Made by a program: the position numbers and the translations under genes. Positions 45,717-56,588 of a DNA stretch of 64,000 nucleotides are shown piece by piece. Under the pieces are notes generated by a model, which did not search any database, was not told the DNA's origin, and worked only from the letters and a program-made list of their open reading frames with translations. The DNA is from Tanytarsus gracilentus. Its lineage: Eukaryota; Arthropoda; Insecta; Diptera; Chironomidae. Positions within the stretch are counted from its first letter, which is position 1, and every line of letters begins with the position of its first letter. Location: the NCBI GenBank assembly GCA_038502055.1, contig JAXRKN010000045.1, positions 10,157,501 to 10,221,500 on the forward strand, written 5' to 3'.

Positions 45717-47684
45717 TTACAATTTACTCTTGATAGGTTGCTCTCCAGCTCGAATACACACGTCATGCATCGCTTTCAATGCCTCCTCTAAGCTCTTTCT
45801 AAATTTCAGTGTGCACGTATCGCTGTTGCTTCTCATGCTCGACAATCCAAAATAAATGTCATTATTTCTCGGCGAATAGCAGCATCCATATCCGTCCATT
45901 GTAAGTGGGCCATAGCACATAAAGGCTGTGTAAATTGACGGCACTTGACTTGTACTAAGTCGATAGGTGCTCGCCTTCACATAACCCTCATCTGAATACA
46001 ATGGTACGTCAATTCCATTTTCTTTAGCAATTAATTTTAAGCCCAAAAGATGACGATCAATACCGAATCCTTGAACAGCTTGACTGACGTACTTTTTGTG
46101 AACGTTTACAGCGTCCTTCATTTTTTGGAATTTCTCTTCGTCACTTTTTGATTCCAGCATTGCTTTTGAGAAAGCCACAGACTCGTTTGAGCAACTTCGA
46201 ATGCATTCAGTTCTACCGTGAACATAAAGTCTCGTGCCGGCACTCTCATAGTGCGCCCCCGGAACATGATGCAATCGATAAAATGCAAATTGAATTGCCA
46301 TTTGAATGAAAGAGTCTGGCGAGAATTTTTGTGTCTTTATGAAATTTTTTCCATAATCACTAAAGTGAAGATAGCCCATGTCTGTGTCGGCGGCGAGCTT
46401 GTCAATATTTTCACTAGACGTTTTTATCATCTCATCAATTTGTCGATTTGTTTCAAAGTCTAATTGTGTTGCTCGCTCAAAACTTCCAGTCCCGATTGCG
46501 GGTTTTGTTGTACCCGCTTCCTGATCATTTACGTACCTAATGACATTGTCTGTTAAAACCGCCAGAGGACCGCCTTCGGCTGGTGAATGCTCATATGTCA
46601 ATCCATTAATACCACGTGTTCCAATGATAAATTGCACTGTTTTATCATACCAACGATTTCCTGAATTTATTTGTGATCCAGCGCCAGTCACGAAAAGATG
46701 CTCGGCCGTAATTGTGTCGTCACCAATTTGTGGACATTCTCGATCGATGCACATGAGGAAAAGTGACTTTTGAATTTCATTTAATGAATTTTTGTTGAGA
46801 GGAATTTTAACCAGTTCTTGATATGCTTTTGCCCAGTTATCGCGATTGTCCGATGACAAAACTCCAATTTTGGGAGCTTTTCTAACTTTCGATGCTTCAT
46901 TAAAGCAAAATAAAATTTGCTCTTGAAGTTGATTTTCGCCTAGAATTTTTCCATCAGAAGTGTAAACGGGAACCTTAAAAAAGACATCATTAACCACCAC
47001 CGCAATGTGCTGTGAGTCACGATTAAATTCAATTGTGTCCACGGGCAGTCCGGGAATGCGGCATGTACCAAAAACATTTTTATATTGCTGCATATCCATT
47101 TCATTTTTTCCCATTTTCTCCGTTGCAATTTTATTCGTGTCAATTTGTTGCTTGAACAAAAGTGCAGCTAAAAAAAAGTTATGTAATTTTTAAAATGTTT
47201 CATTTTCCACAATGTTCTAGATTTGAAATTTTAACGGACACTCACAGTGAACAACTTGCGAAGCAAATTTGACTCTTTCCTCGATTGTGTTGAATTTTCT
47301 CTGAGGGAAAACGAGACCCGGAGAGCTCCAAACGACAACAGGGTCACGATAGCTTAGATAAGCACATTCTAGCCACCAATTGCTGGTCGGATCGGAAAGC
47401 CAGTTTTCTTTTTTTTCGGCTCTCGCTTCAAGCAACTTTTGAAGCTTCTCACCAACGCCACCAGACTTTCCGAATTCTTTTACTAAATTTTTAGTGTTCT
47501 CAAAAGATGACGAAGGGACATGGGGCTCAATAGATGCGAGAAGAGTTGATAGAGTCTCATTCAAAGCAGGCACGGGTAGTTTTGGCAAATTTTGTGGATT
47601 TGTCGATGACGCAAAAGCTGAATTTACTAAAACTTTATTCGACATTTTCAATATCTGATTCGATTTACGAAGTGCACCGATCAT
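45717..47684 (-). CDS. CRAT: carnitine O-acetyltransferase
   Basis: Two exons, 47246-47684 and 45717-47167 (629 residues). The enzyme transfers acetyl groups between CoA and carnitine in mitochondria and peroxisomes. Evidence: LPKLPVPALNETLSTLLASIEP at the N-terminal domain; NWWLECAYLSYRDPV; NRDNWAKAY; catalytic His340 in LTYEHSPAEGG; LSTSQVP and the FMCYGPLTMDGYGCCYSP carnitine/CoA region. The C-terminus is SKL, a peroxisomal PTS1 signal (human CRAT ends AKL). The first ~25 residues (MIGALRKSNQILKMSNK) are basic and could direct mitochondrial import, so dual targeting is plausible. It is divergent from the GON7-like gene (318 bp apart). Confidence 0.94.
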
Positions 47685-48002
47685 CTAATAGACTTTAAAA
47701 GTGAATTAATTTTTGACTACGTGGTAGGAAAGCGGGCGAAGAAAAAAATATCTGGTTTATCCAGCTCAAATTTTTACCTTTTTAAAAAATCAGAAGAAAG
47801 AGAGAAAAGCGAATGTGTAAAGACAGCACCAACAATTTAGAGTGAAATGCAAAAATAAAAATCGAGTTTGAACTTTATAATGTCTAATGTTGCATGTTAA
47901 TGTTATTGTTTTATATTTTAATGTTTTTTATGCTGACCGAGATGACAAATTTTTTTATCTAATTTTTTGTAAACACCGGCAGAACTTAAAAAAAATAAAA
48001 AA
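47685..48002. promoter_or_regulatory. divergent intergenic region CRAT / GON7-like
   Basis: 318 bp between opposite start codons. It must carry both promoters. A+T-rich, with no TATA/initiator pair that I can assign. Confidence 0.4.
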
Positions 48003-48257
48003 ATGTCTCAAATCAAAGTAACAATCACCAAAGGCGACAGTGAAGTGTCGAGTAAAGCCACAGACATTTCCTTGAATACACTGCCGAATTTAATTGCATC
48101 GCTAAAAACTGCAAAATCCGAAACAAATGCAATTTTAAGTGAACTCGTTGATCAACAAAAGTCATCGCAAATTAAAAAGAGCGCACGTGTTGAAGCCAGT
48201 GAAGATGATGAGGAATCAGAGGATGAAGAAAAGTCGAGTAAAAAGCAGAAAACTTGA
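48003..48257 (+). CDS. small acidic-tail protein, GON7-like (KEOPS subunit candidate)
   Basis: Single exon, 84 residues, with an ATG in good context after AAAAAA. The N-terminal half (strand IKVTITKG, then helix LPNLIASLKTAKSETNAILSEL) and the acidic, Lys-ending tail (SEDDEESEDEEKSSKKQKT) share layout and length with GON7, the small intrinsically disordered subunit of the KEOPS/EKC complex that makes t6A on tRNA. Similarity is by pattern only; GON7 diverges fast, so another small nuclear protein is possible. Its AATAAA (48276-48281) nearly abuts the opposite-strand signal of POLE3. Confidence 0.5.
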   Translation: MSQIKVTITKGDSEVSSKATDISLNTLPNLIASLKTAKSETNAILSELVDQQKSSQIKKSARVEASEDDEESEDEEKSSKKQKT

Positions 48258-48316
48258 AATGTAAAATTAAATTTTAATAAACAATTTTTATTCAAATTAC
48301 CGAAGATCAAAAAAGT

Positions 48317-48748
48317 TTATTCATCCTCAATAACTTCAATATCATCGTCAACATTTTCAGTATTTTCAGCTGCAGCGTCATTGATTGATTTTCGTTCCTT
48401 CTTGCGCTTGCGATAGTTTTCCAGCTGAACTTCAAGCTCGGGAATAAAGTTTTCAAATTCAATTTCTTTCAGAGCTTTGAATACATGCTGCGCAGTCATT
48501 GTCTTCTGATTTGCGGCGCTTGTTATGTCTGTTGTGGCTAAAATATAAGACCATCTAAATTTTGAGTTATTTTATTAAACTTTTAAATAATTACCACTTG
48601 TGAGAAACAGAACAAAAACACTTGCAGCTCTTGCGATCGCCAATTTTGCATCATTTTTGGCAATAGATCCACTAGGAATGGCTTCTTTGATGAGTCGATT
48701 GATTACTGCGATTGGAAGTTGGAGATCTGTAATTTTCTCATCCGACAT
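48317..48748 (-). CDS. POLE3: DNA polymerase epsilon subunit 3 / Chrac-14 histone-fold protein
   Basis: Two exons, 48595-48748 and 48317-48537 (124 residues). A histone-fold protein of the CBF-A/NF-YB class: ITDLQLPIAVINRLIKEAIP, then IAKNDAKLAIARAASVFVLFLTS in exon 1, and NQKTMTAQHVFKALKEIEF in exon 2, followed by a charged tail (DDDIEVIEDE). With POLE4 it forms the accessory dimer of DNA polymerase epsilon, and with Chrac-16 it is part of the CHRAC remodeller. It stands head to head with the gene for the polymerase epsilon catalytic subunit, 467 bp away, and converges on the GON7-like gene with 59 bp between stops. Confidence 0.93.
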
Positions 48749-49215
48749 GGTGAATTAAACTAAGCTACTGGATCCTAAAATGAGAAATTTAAAAAATAAA
48801 AATCTTCTGATGACATTTTAAGCTTGTTTTTACCTTTCTTGAATATATTATCAGAGTAGTTCCAATATTTTTGAGATTTAGATGTAATTAAACTTAATTT
48901 TAAGTCCTAAAATTTTGTTTAAATTGGTATTTTACGATAAAAATTCAATAAAATAAAATTTGTTGATATTTTTTTGAGAGGGAAAAATTTTTCAAGGCGT
49001 GGACACTTGCAAAAAATTGCTAAAATTTTAATATTTTAAATTTTTTTGTTTAAATTTAAGAACATTAAAAACACATAAAATATTTTAATCACTAATTTTT
49101 AAAATTAATTTAACATAAATACATTTTACGAGTGTCTAAACCTTGACACCACAAATTTGGCGCGAAAAATATTTTTTAATGGTGAAAATTTTAATTTAAT
49201 AATTTAAGCAAGAAA
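48749..49215. promoter_or_regulatory. shared upstream region of POLE3 and POLE1
   Basis: 467 bp between divergent ATGs. It probably works as a bidirectional promoter. No TATA box plus initiator pair is evident, which fits replication genes. No perfect DRE or E2F site was found by eye. Confidence 0.5.
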
Positions 49216-52200
49216 ATGTACAAGAAGAAAAAAGATTATGGTCAGAAACAGGGACAGCATGGGTAAGCATTTGCACAATATCAAGATAAGATCATTTAAT
49301 ACAATATTTTACAGTGACAATGACGATTATTTCAACTCGAAAGCAAGCGAGCAGCTGAGTTTTAAAATATCGAGGGAAAATGATAATATAGACTCGAAAT
49401 ATGGCTTTGAACGAGTTAAAGATAATGTTGAGAGAACTGGATATCTTCTAAATATGCACTCGGTAAGTAGAATCTGAAAAAATAATTATTAAATTTTTAA
49501 CTGGATCTTTTCAGTCGGAAATTCTCGATTCTGATCGTCGTCTTGTATCAGCACTGGATCTCTATTTTCTCACAATGAATGCCTCACGATTCAAAGTCTC
49601 AATTATCTATCAACCCTACTTCCTCATTCTACCACAACAAGCTCAAATTCATGAAGTGACAACTTTTCTTCAGAGAAAGTACGGTGGACAAGCAGCAAAG
49701 ATCGAAATGATCGACAAAGAGGATTTAGACATGCCGAATCATCTGATTGGTCTCAAACGAAGCATGATCAAATTATCTTTTTACAACACGACTGTCATGA
49801 ACAAAGTTCGAGTTGAGATTAATCGCTCGGTGAAGAAGAATAAGGAGAGAGAGAAAACCAACACATTCTACATTAAAATGCTGTCAATGTCGCTCGCTGG
49901 TAATACGTCTAATGAACAGAATCAAGACTATATGGATTTTATAATGGACATTCGAGAACACGATGTTCCGTATCACGTTCGTGTGTCAATCGATTTACAA
50001 ATCTTCTGTGGACTGTGGTATAACATTAAGTGCCGTGGTGGATCTGAATTACCGTTCATTATTCAACGACCAGATCTTCTTGAACGTCCCGATCCAATCG
50101 TGCTCGCTTACGATATCGAAACGACAAAATTACCTCTAAAATTTCCCGATCCACAGACAGATCAAGTCATGATGATTTCATATATGATCGATGGTCAGGG
50201 ATATCTCATTACGAATCGAGAGATTGTCTCAAAAGATGTCGATGATTTTGAGTACACGCCAAAGCCCGAGTTTGAGGGAAATTTCATAGTCTACAATGAG
50301 AAAAATGAATTGGCAACAATTCAGAAATTTTTCGATCACATTTTAGACATTCGTCCGCACATCATCGTCAGCTATAACGGAGATTTCTTTGATTGGCCAT
50401 TTTTGGAGACTCGCGCCGCAACTTACGACATCGACATGAAAAGAGAAATTGGATTTAGTAAGAATCGAGATGGAAATTTTTTATCACGTCCGAGTATGCA
50501 CATGGATTGCTTTTGTTGGGTTAAGAGAGATTCTTATTTGCCCGTTGGATCGCAAGGCCTGAAAGCAGTGGCTAAAGCAAAACTTCGCTATAATCCAGTT
50601 GAACTTGATCCCGAAGAGATGTGCAAGAAAGCAGTTGAGGAACCTCAAGAACTCGCAAGTTATTCAGTTTCTGATGCGGTCGCTACTTATTATCTCTACA
50701 TGAAGTACGTTCATCCGTTTATTTTCGCGTTAACCACAATCATTCCAATGGAGCCCGATGAAGTGCTCAGAAAGGGCTCGGGCACGTTGTGTGAGTCACT
50801 CCTAATGAAGGAAGCTTTTCACGCCAACATCGTTTTTCCTAATAAGGAACAAGCAGAACTCAATAAAATTACAGAAGACGGTCACGTTCTTGACACTGAA
50901 ACTTATGTCGGCGGTCATGTTGAAGCACTCGAATCGGGCGTTTTTCGTGCTGATATTCCATATCAATTTAGATTAAATTGTGGAATGCTTCAAGAGCTTA
51001 AGGGGAAAGTCAAAAGTGTCCTTAAATATGCGATTGAAGTTGAAGAAGGAATTCCACTAGAGTTGGTAATTAATCTCGATGAAGTTGTTGATAAAATTGA
51101 GGGAGTTCTTCAGGAATTGCACGACACACCGATTAGAAACGAAACACCTGTAATTTATCACTTGGACGTCGGCGCCATGTATCCGAATATTATTTTAACA
51201 AATCGTCTTCAACCTTCCGCAATGGTAACGGAGCAAGATTGTGCTGCATGTGATTTCAATAAGCCCGATGCGGTTTGCAAAAGAAAAATGGATTGGCTTT
51301 GGCGAGGTGAAATTTTACCGGCAACAAGAAGTGAATTTCAAAGAATTCAACAGCAACTTGAAACTGAGAAATTTCCGCCACTCTTCCCAGACGGCCCTCA
51401 TCGAGCATATCACGAATTGTCGCAGGAAGATCGTGCTGCGATTGAGAAGAAGAGACTAACTGATTATTGTCGTAAGGCCTACAAGAAAACTAAAATAACA
51501 AAGCTCGAGACACGAACTTCGACGATTTGTCAAATGGAAAATAGCTTTTATGTCGACACAGTTAGAGCTTTTCGTGATCGTCGATACGAATACAAAGGAT
51601 TAACAAAAGTCGCTAAAGCTGACGTTTCAAAGGCGATGAAATCGGGTGATGCTAGTGAAATTAAAGCGGCAAAGGGAAAAGAAGTGCTTTACGATTCTCT
51701 TCAACTCGCTCACAAATGTATCCTCAACTCTTTCTACGGCTATGTTATGAGAAAAGGCGCTCGCTGGCACAGCATGCAAATGGGAGGAATTGTGTGTTTA
51801 ACAGGCTCAAACATTATCACGAAAGCGAGAGAAATCATTGAGAAAGTTGGACGACCACTGGAGCTGGATACCGATGGAATTTGGTGCATTTTACCGGGTA
51901 CTTATTATAATAATTAGATAATTATCAAAAAAATTTAAAAATAATAAAATTTTTTCCCAGGTACTTTCCCACAAGATTTTGAAATTCTTACAAATCACGC
52001 GAAAAAGTCAAAAATCACCGTCAGCTATCCAAATGCTGTTCTCAACACGATGGTCAAAGATCACTTTACAAACGATCAATATCACACACTCGTCAAACCA
52101 GCGGCCGATGGAAATCCACCCGAATATAAAGTTGAAGATGAAAATTCAATTTTCTTCGAAGTTGACGGACCTTACCTGGCGATGGTCCTTCCAGCTTCAA

Positions 52201-55200
52201 AAGAGGAAGGCAAGAAGTTAAAGAAACGTTATGCTGTCTTTAACTTTGACGGGTCTGTTGCCGAATTAAAAGGATTTGAAATTAAACGTCGTGGTGAATT
52301 GCAGTTGATTAAAATTTTTCAATCGCAAGTTTTTGAGGCGTTCTTGCAAGGTGACACGCTCGAAAAGTGTTATAGTTCTGTCGCTAAAGTCGCCAACTAT
52401 TGGCTTGATGTGCTTTATAGTAAAGGAGCTAACATGCCAGATTCTGAACTATTTGAGTTAATTTCCGAAAATCGATCGATGTCAAAGAAGCTGGAAGAGT
52501 ATGGCGAACAAAAATCAACTTCAATTTCGACCGCAAAGCGTCTTGCTGAATTTCTTGGCGATCAGATGGTAAAAGATGCAGGTTTAGCATGCAAATATAT
52601 CATTAGTAAGAAGCCAGAAGGTGCACCAGTCAGTGAGCGAGCGATTCCATTGGCAATTTTTCAATCTGAATCTGCCGTTCGTCGTTATCACATGAGAAAG
52701 TGGCTCAAAGACTCGTCGATCGATGGCGACATTGATATTCGTGACATTCTCGATTGGGGCTACTATCTCGAGCGTATTGGAGGAACAATTCAAAAAATTA
52801 TAACAATTCCAGCCGCATTACAAGGCGTCTCAAATCCAGTGCCGAGAGTTCAACATCCCGATTGGTTGCATAAGAAAATGCTCGAAAAAAATGATACATT
52901 TAAGCAGCGAAGAATTAATGAAATGTTTACAGTGACAGCTAAACCTGTTGAGGCACTTAAAGACATTGAAGATAGCGTGAGAAGTCCGTCATCATCTGCA
53001 CACGTTCCAACAGTTACAAGTCGTAAGAGAGCGCGAGAGGGAGAAGAATCTCAATCGGCAGCACCGAAAACATGGCGTGAAGCACTGGGAAGTCCACCAG
53101 AGATGGGCACAACAAGAGAAGAGCTCATTGAATGGATTAAATTCCAAAAGAAAAAGTGGAAATTTCAATTGGAGCAGAGAAAGAAAATTCGCGGTGACAC
53201 AAACAAGAGGGGACGTCGCGATGATGTTCCGTTAGTTGATAATGTTCAGAGAGGTCCAATGACATCGATCGGAGGATTTTTGAAGAGAACTCAAAGAAAT
53301 CTAATTGAGCTTCCATGGCAAATTATTCAAATTATTGCGATCGATCAAGATGGTCATTACAATTTGTGGGCGATGATTGGAGATGAGTTGCAGAAAATTA
53401 AATTGGAAATTCCTCGAATTTTTTATGTCAATCAGAGAACACCAGCGCCGCCATGTGAGGACGAAAATGATAAAATTTCATGGAAAAAAGTTCACCGAAT
53501 TTTGCCTCGATCACGTCCAACTTTTCATCTCTATCAGTACACAGTTCCAGAGCAGGTTTTTCGTGACAATGGCTTGGGCATGTTAGTTGATTTGGCGGCG
53601 CCTGACATTGAAGGAATTTATGAGACACAAATGAGTTTAGAGTTTAGAGCTCTCATGACTTTAGGCGGTTGCTGTGCTGTTCAAAGAAGTGAAGCAAGAA
53701 AAATTTCTGCATCAGCCACAGCACAACGCGATTCATTTTCAATCAATCAACTCGAGCCACGAATTCAAATTCATCAACCATACTTGAAGAACAGTGGAAG
53801 CTTAAGAAAAATCTTCCTCTATCATCACACAATACACAATGGCAAGAAGAGCATGTGGGGATTATTTTTAACGCCAATCGGAAAGGCAATTATAATTGTT
53901 CAAGACACCGTCCGCACAAATCAAATGCCAACGATGAAAAATTTATATCAGACTGAGCGACAAGCAGTGCTCAATAATTCCGAGGATGATGAGGAGAATT
54001 CAAAATTGCCACCAAACGAAATCCAGTTCGATGTTCACATTGAAATTGATCTCAAACAGGTGATTTTAAATTTTATTTTAATTAATTTTATTTAATTTAA
54101 ACATTCTTTAGGTTTATCGTCACATCCAACGAGCGTTGTCAGCATACCAGCAAGAGCGCAAAGGTCCATCAATTTTGTGCGTTCAAGCTGCGCTTCCACT
54201 CAACACTCTCAATCAATCAATTCCATCGCTTTTGGAGTTTCCACAAACTCAAATTCACATCACTGACGATGCTTCACTATTAGCTGGTCTCGAATGGCAG
54301 AGAAATGGAGTGAAATCAATGATTCGTCACTTTTTAAATCACACTCAAGTTTTTGATTTAATGCTCGAGCAATGTCGCTATTTTAATTTGCCAATTGGAA
54401 ATATGCCTGCAGACACTGTGCTTTTCGGTGCCGATTTGTTCTACGCTCGTCACTTACAAAAACATAATTTTGTCCTCTGGTGGTCTTCGAATCATCGTCC
54501 AGATCTTGGCGGTTCCGAAACAGATGATAACTCGCTGTTGAGTGAATTTGATGACAATCGTATGGTTCAACAATGCAAGCAGGGATTTTATCCGAATGTC
54601 TGCGTTGAATTGACAATTGACAGTTTGGCAGTTTCAGCTTTGCTTCAGAGTCATCGAATTCAGGAGATGGAAGGTGCCAATGCGGCAGTAACGTTCGACA
54701 ATATCCCACAGGCATCACTCAATGACATGATTACAAATCCAAATTTACTGCAAATGTTGCCGAGCTACGATGAAACAGCTCTATGTGCTGCACCTTTCCG
54801 TATCATGCGATCAATGGTCAATGGGTGGCTTCGTGAGGTCACTATCAACAGAAATGTCTACAGTGACTTTCAAATTGTTCATTTTTATCGATGGATTCGA
54901 TCAACAAATTCTTATCTACACGATCCAGCACTAAGACGCTCACTTAACACGCTCATGAAGAAACTCTTCCTACAAATCATTGCCGAATTTAAGATTCTTG
55001 GCGTCGACATAATTTATGCTGATTTTACAAAAGTAATAATTCACAGTGGCAAGAAGAGTATTGTCGATGGAATTAGTTATGCCGATTACATTTGTCAGAG
55101 CATCAGAAACAAGGAACTCTTTCATTCGGTTCATTTGTCATATCAACAATGCTGGAATTTCCTGCTGTGGATGGACGAATTTAATTATTCGGGATTGAGA

Positions 55201-56066
55201 GGAAAAGTCCCGAAAGAATTAACCGGAGAGAGTGAGAGTGAACAGGTAAGTTTTTATACAATTTTATAAAATAATTGAATAAAATTTTAAATTAATTTTA
55301 GATTGACGACGAAGAGCTCGCACTTGAAATGAATTGGAATATTTGTGAAATCCTGCCAGAGGAACATAAATGCCGCGAAAAACTTGAAAACTTCATCACA
55401 CTCTATATTGAACAACTCGCTGACGGAGCTGAAGGGTCAAAAGCACTTAAAACTCTCTCACATCATGCGTTTGATATTGTCATGAAAATGCATCAGGCGG
55501 GCGGAAGATCACAAGATGGACCTGCTATTGAGTTCATTAAGACATTATGTAAAATTTTAGAGATCGATCCAACTGTCAACGATGAGTTGGACTCGCTCAG
55601 AAAAAATTTACTTCGACTCGTCGGTGTTGGCGAATTTTCCGATAAGGCCGTTTGGAAGGACAAAGGAAAATCTTATATTCTAACCGAAATGATTTGTCAA
55701 GCATGCAATCATTGTCGTGATGTTGATTTATTGAAAGATAAACATCGAGCTATGAAAGATGGAATTCCCGTTTGGCTATGCGCTCAGTGCTTTATGAATT
55801 ATGACACGGAAGAAATTGAGAAGCGATTGATTGATGCACTCAATAGAAAGTTGATGTCGTACAATCTTCAGGATCTTCAATGTACACGCTGCAATGAGAT
55901 TAAGCAAGACAATATCATGCAGTATTGCCAATGTGCGGGTGGCTATACAACACTAATTAAGCCAGCAGACATTCAATCGCTCGTCAACACATTTAATCTC
56001 GTCGCCGATAATTATTCGATGGTTTTGCTGAAGGAATATACCGACACTTTAATTAATAATATTTAA
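49216..56066 (+). CDS. POLE: DNA polymerase epsilon catalytic subunit
   Basis: Six exons: 49216-49262, 49315-49462, 49515-51897, 51961-54059, 54112-55245 and 55302-56066. They total 6576 nt, in frame, 2191 residues (human 2286). This is the leading-strand replicative polymerase. Proofreading exonuclease: Exo I DIETTKLPLKF, Exo II YNGDFFDWPF, Exo III SVSDAVATYY. B-family polymerase: motif A DVGAMYPNIILTNRLQP, motif B KCILNSFYGYVMRKGARW, motif C ELDTDGIW just before intron 3. The inactive C-terminal polymerase-like half follows, ending with two cysteine clusters (CQACNHC...CAQC and CTRC...CQCAGGY) that bind Zn or Fe-S and dock POLE2. All catalytic Asp/Glu appear intact. Confidence 0.96.
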
Positions 56067-56209
56067 GTCACTCAAAAGTTACATCAGTAAACACTAAAAA
56101 GTTTCTTTTCAACTAAACCAATGTGTTTTATATTTTTTTAATCATCCTCACTGCGACATGGAACAGTTTTTTTTTGAATTTCTTAATTAGTTAAGGAGAT
56201 GATGGAATT

Positions 56210-56588
56210 TTACTCCACAACAGCGTTGATGCCATCAATCTTGGGTTCATCAAATTTGAAATCGGGGAATTTAGTCATGTCAACTCCTGAGCCACCGCCG
56301 TATTGCTTTGCAAGTTTCTCCATTTCTTGTTTCAACTCGCGTTCAATCTCAGGACTTGGTTCGACTAATTTGCCACCACTAAAATAAATTGTTCAAGTTA
56401 TTTCTATGATTTTTGAGTGTCTTTCAAGTAACTTACGAGCTCTTTGATTTGTATTCACGGACTTTGTCGAGAAACAACTGTTGGATGGGATCGGAAACTT
56501 TTTGAAGCGCTGGAGCGGCAATGCCGAAGTTGCGGCGAGCGACCTGACGCAAATTGCGTACTCCTGCTAACAACTGTGAGCTCAACAT
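56210..56588 (-). CDS. ATPsynCF6: ATP synthase coupling factor 6, mitochondrial
   Basis: Two exons, 56437-56588 and 56210-56378 (106 residues). The start MLSSQLLAGVRNLRQVARRNFG is a mitochondrial presequence. The mature part has DPIQQLFLDKVREYKSKS and, across the intron, GGKLVEPSPEIERELKQEM, AKQYGGGSGVDMTKFP and FDEPKIDGINAVVE, the signature of subunit F6 in the peripheral stalk of F1Fo ATP synthase. It converges on the POLE gene (143 bp between stops). An untranslated 5' exon may lie near 56760, where an AACTTACC donor-like sequence is seen on this strand. Confidence 0.95.
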
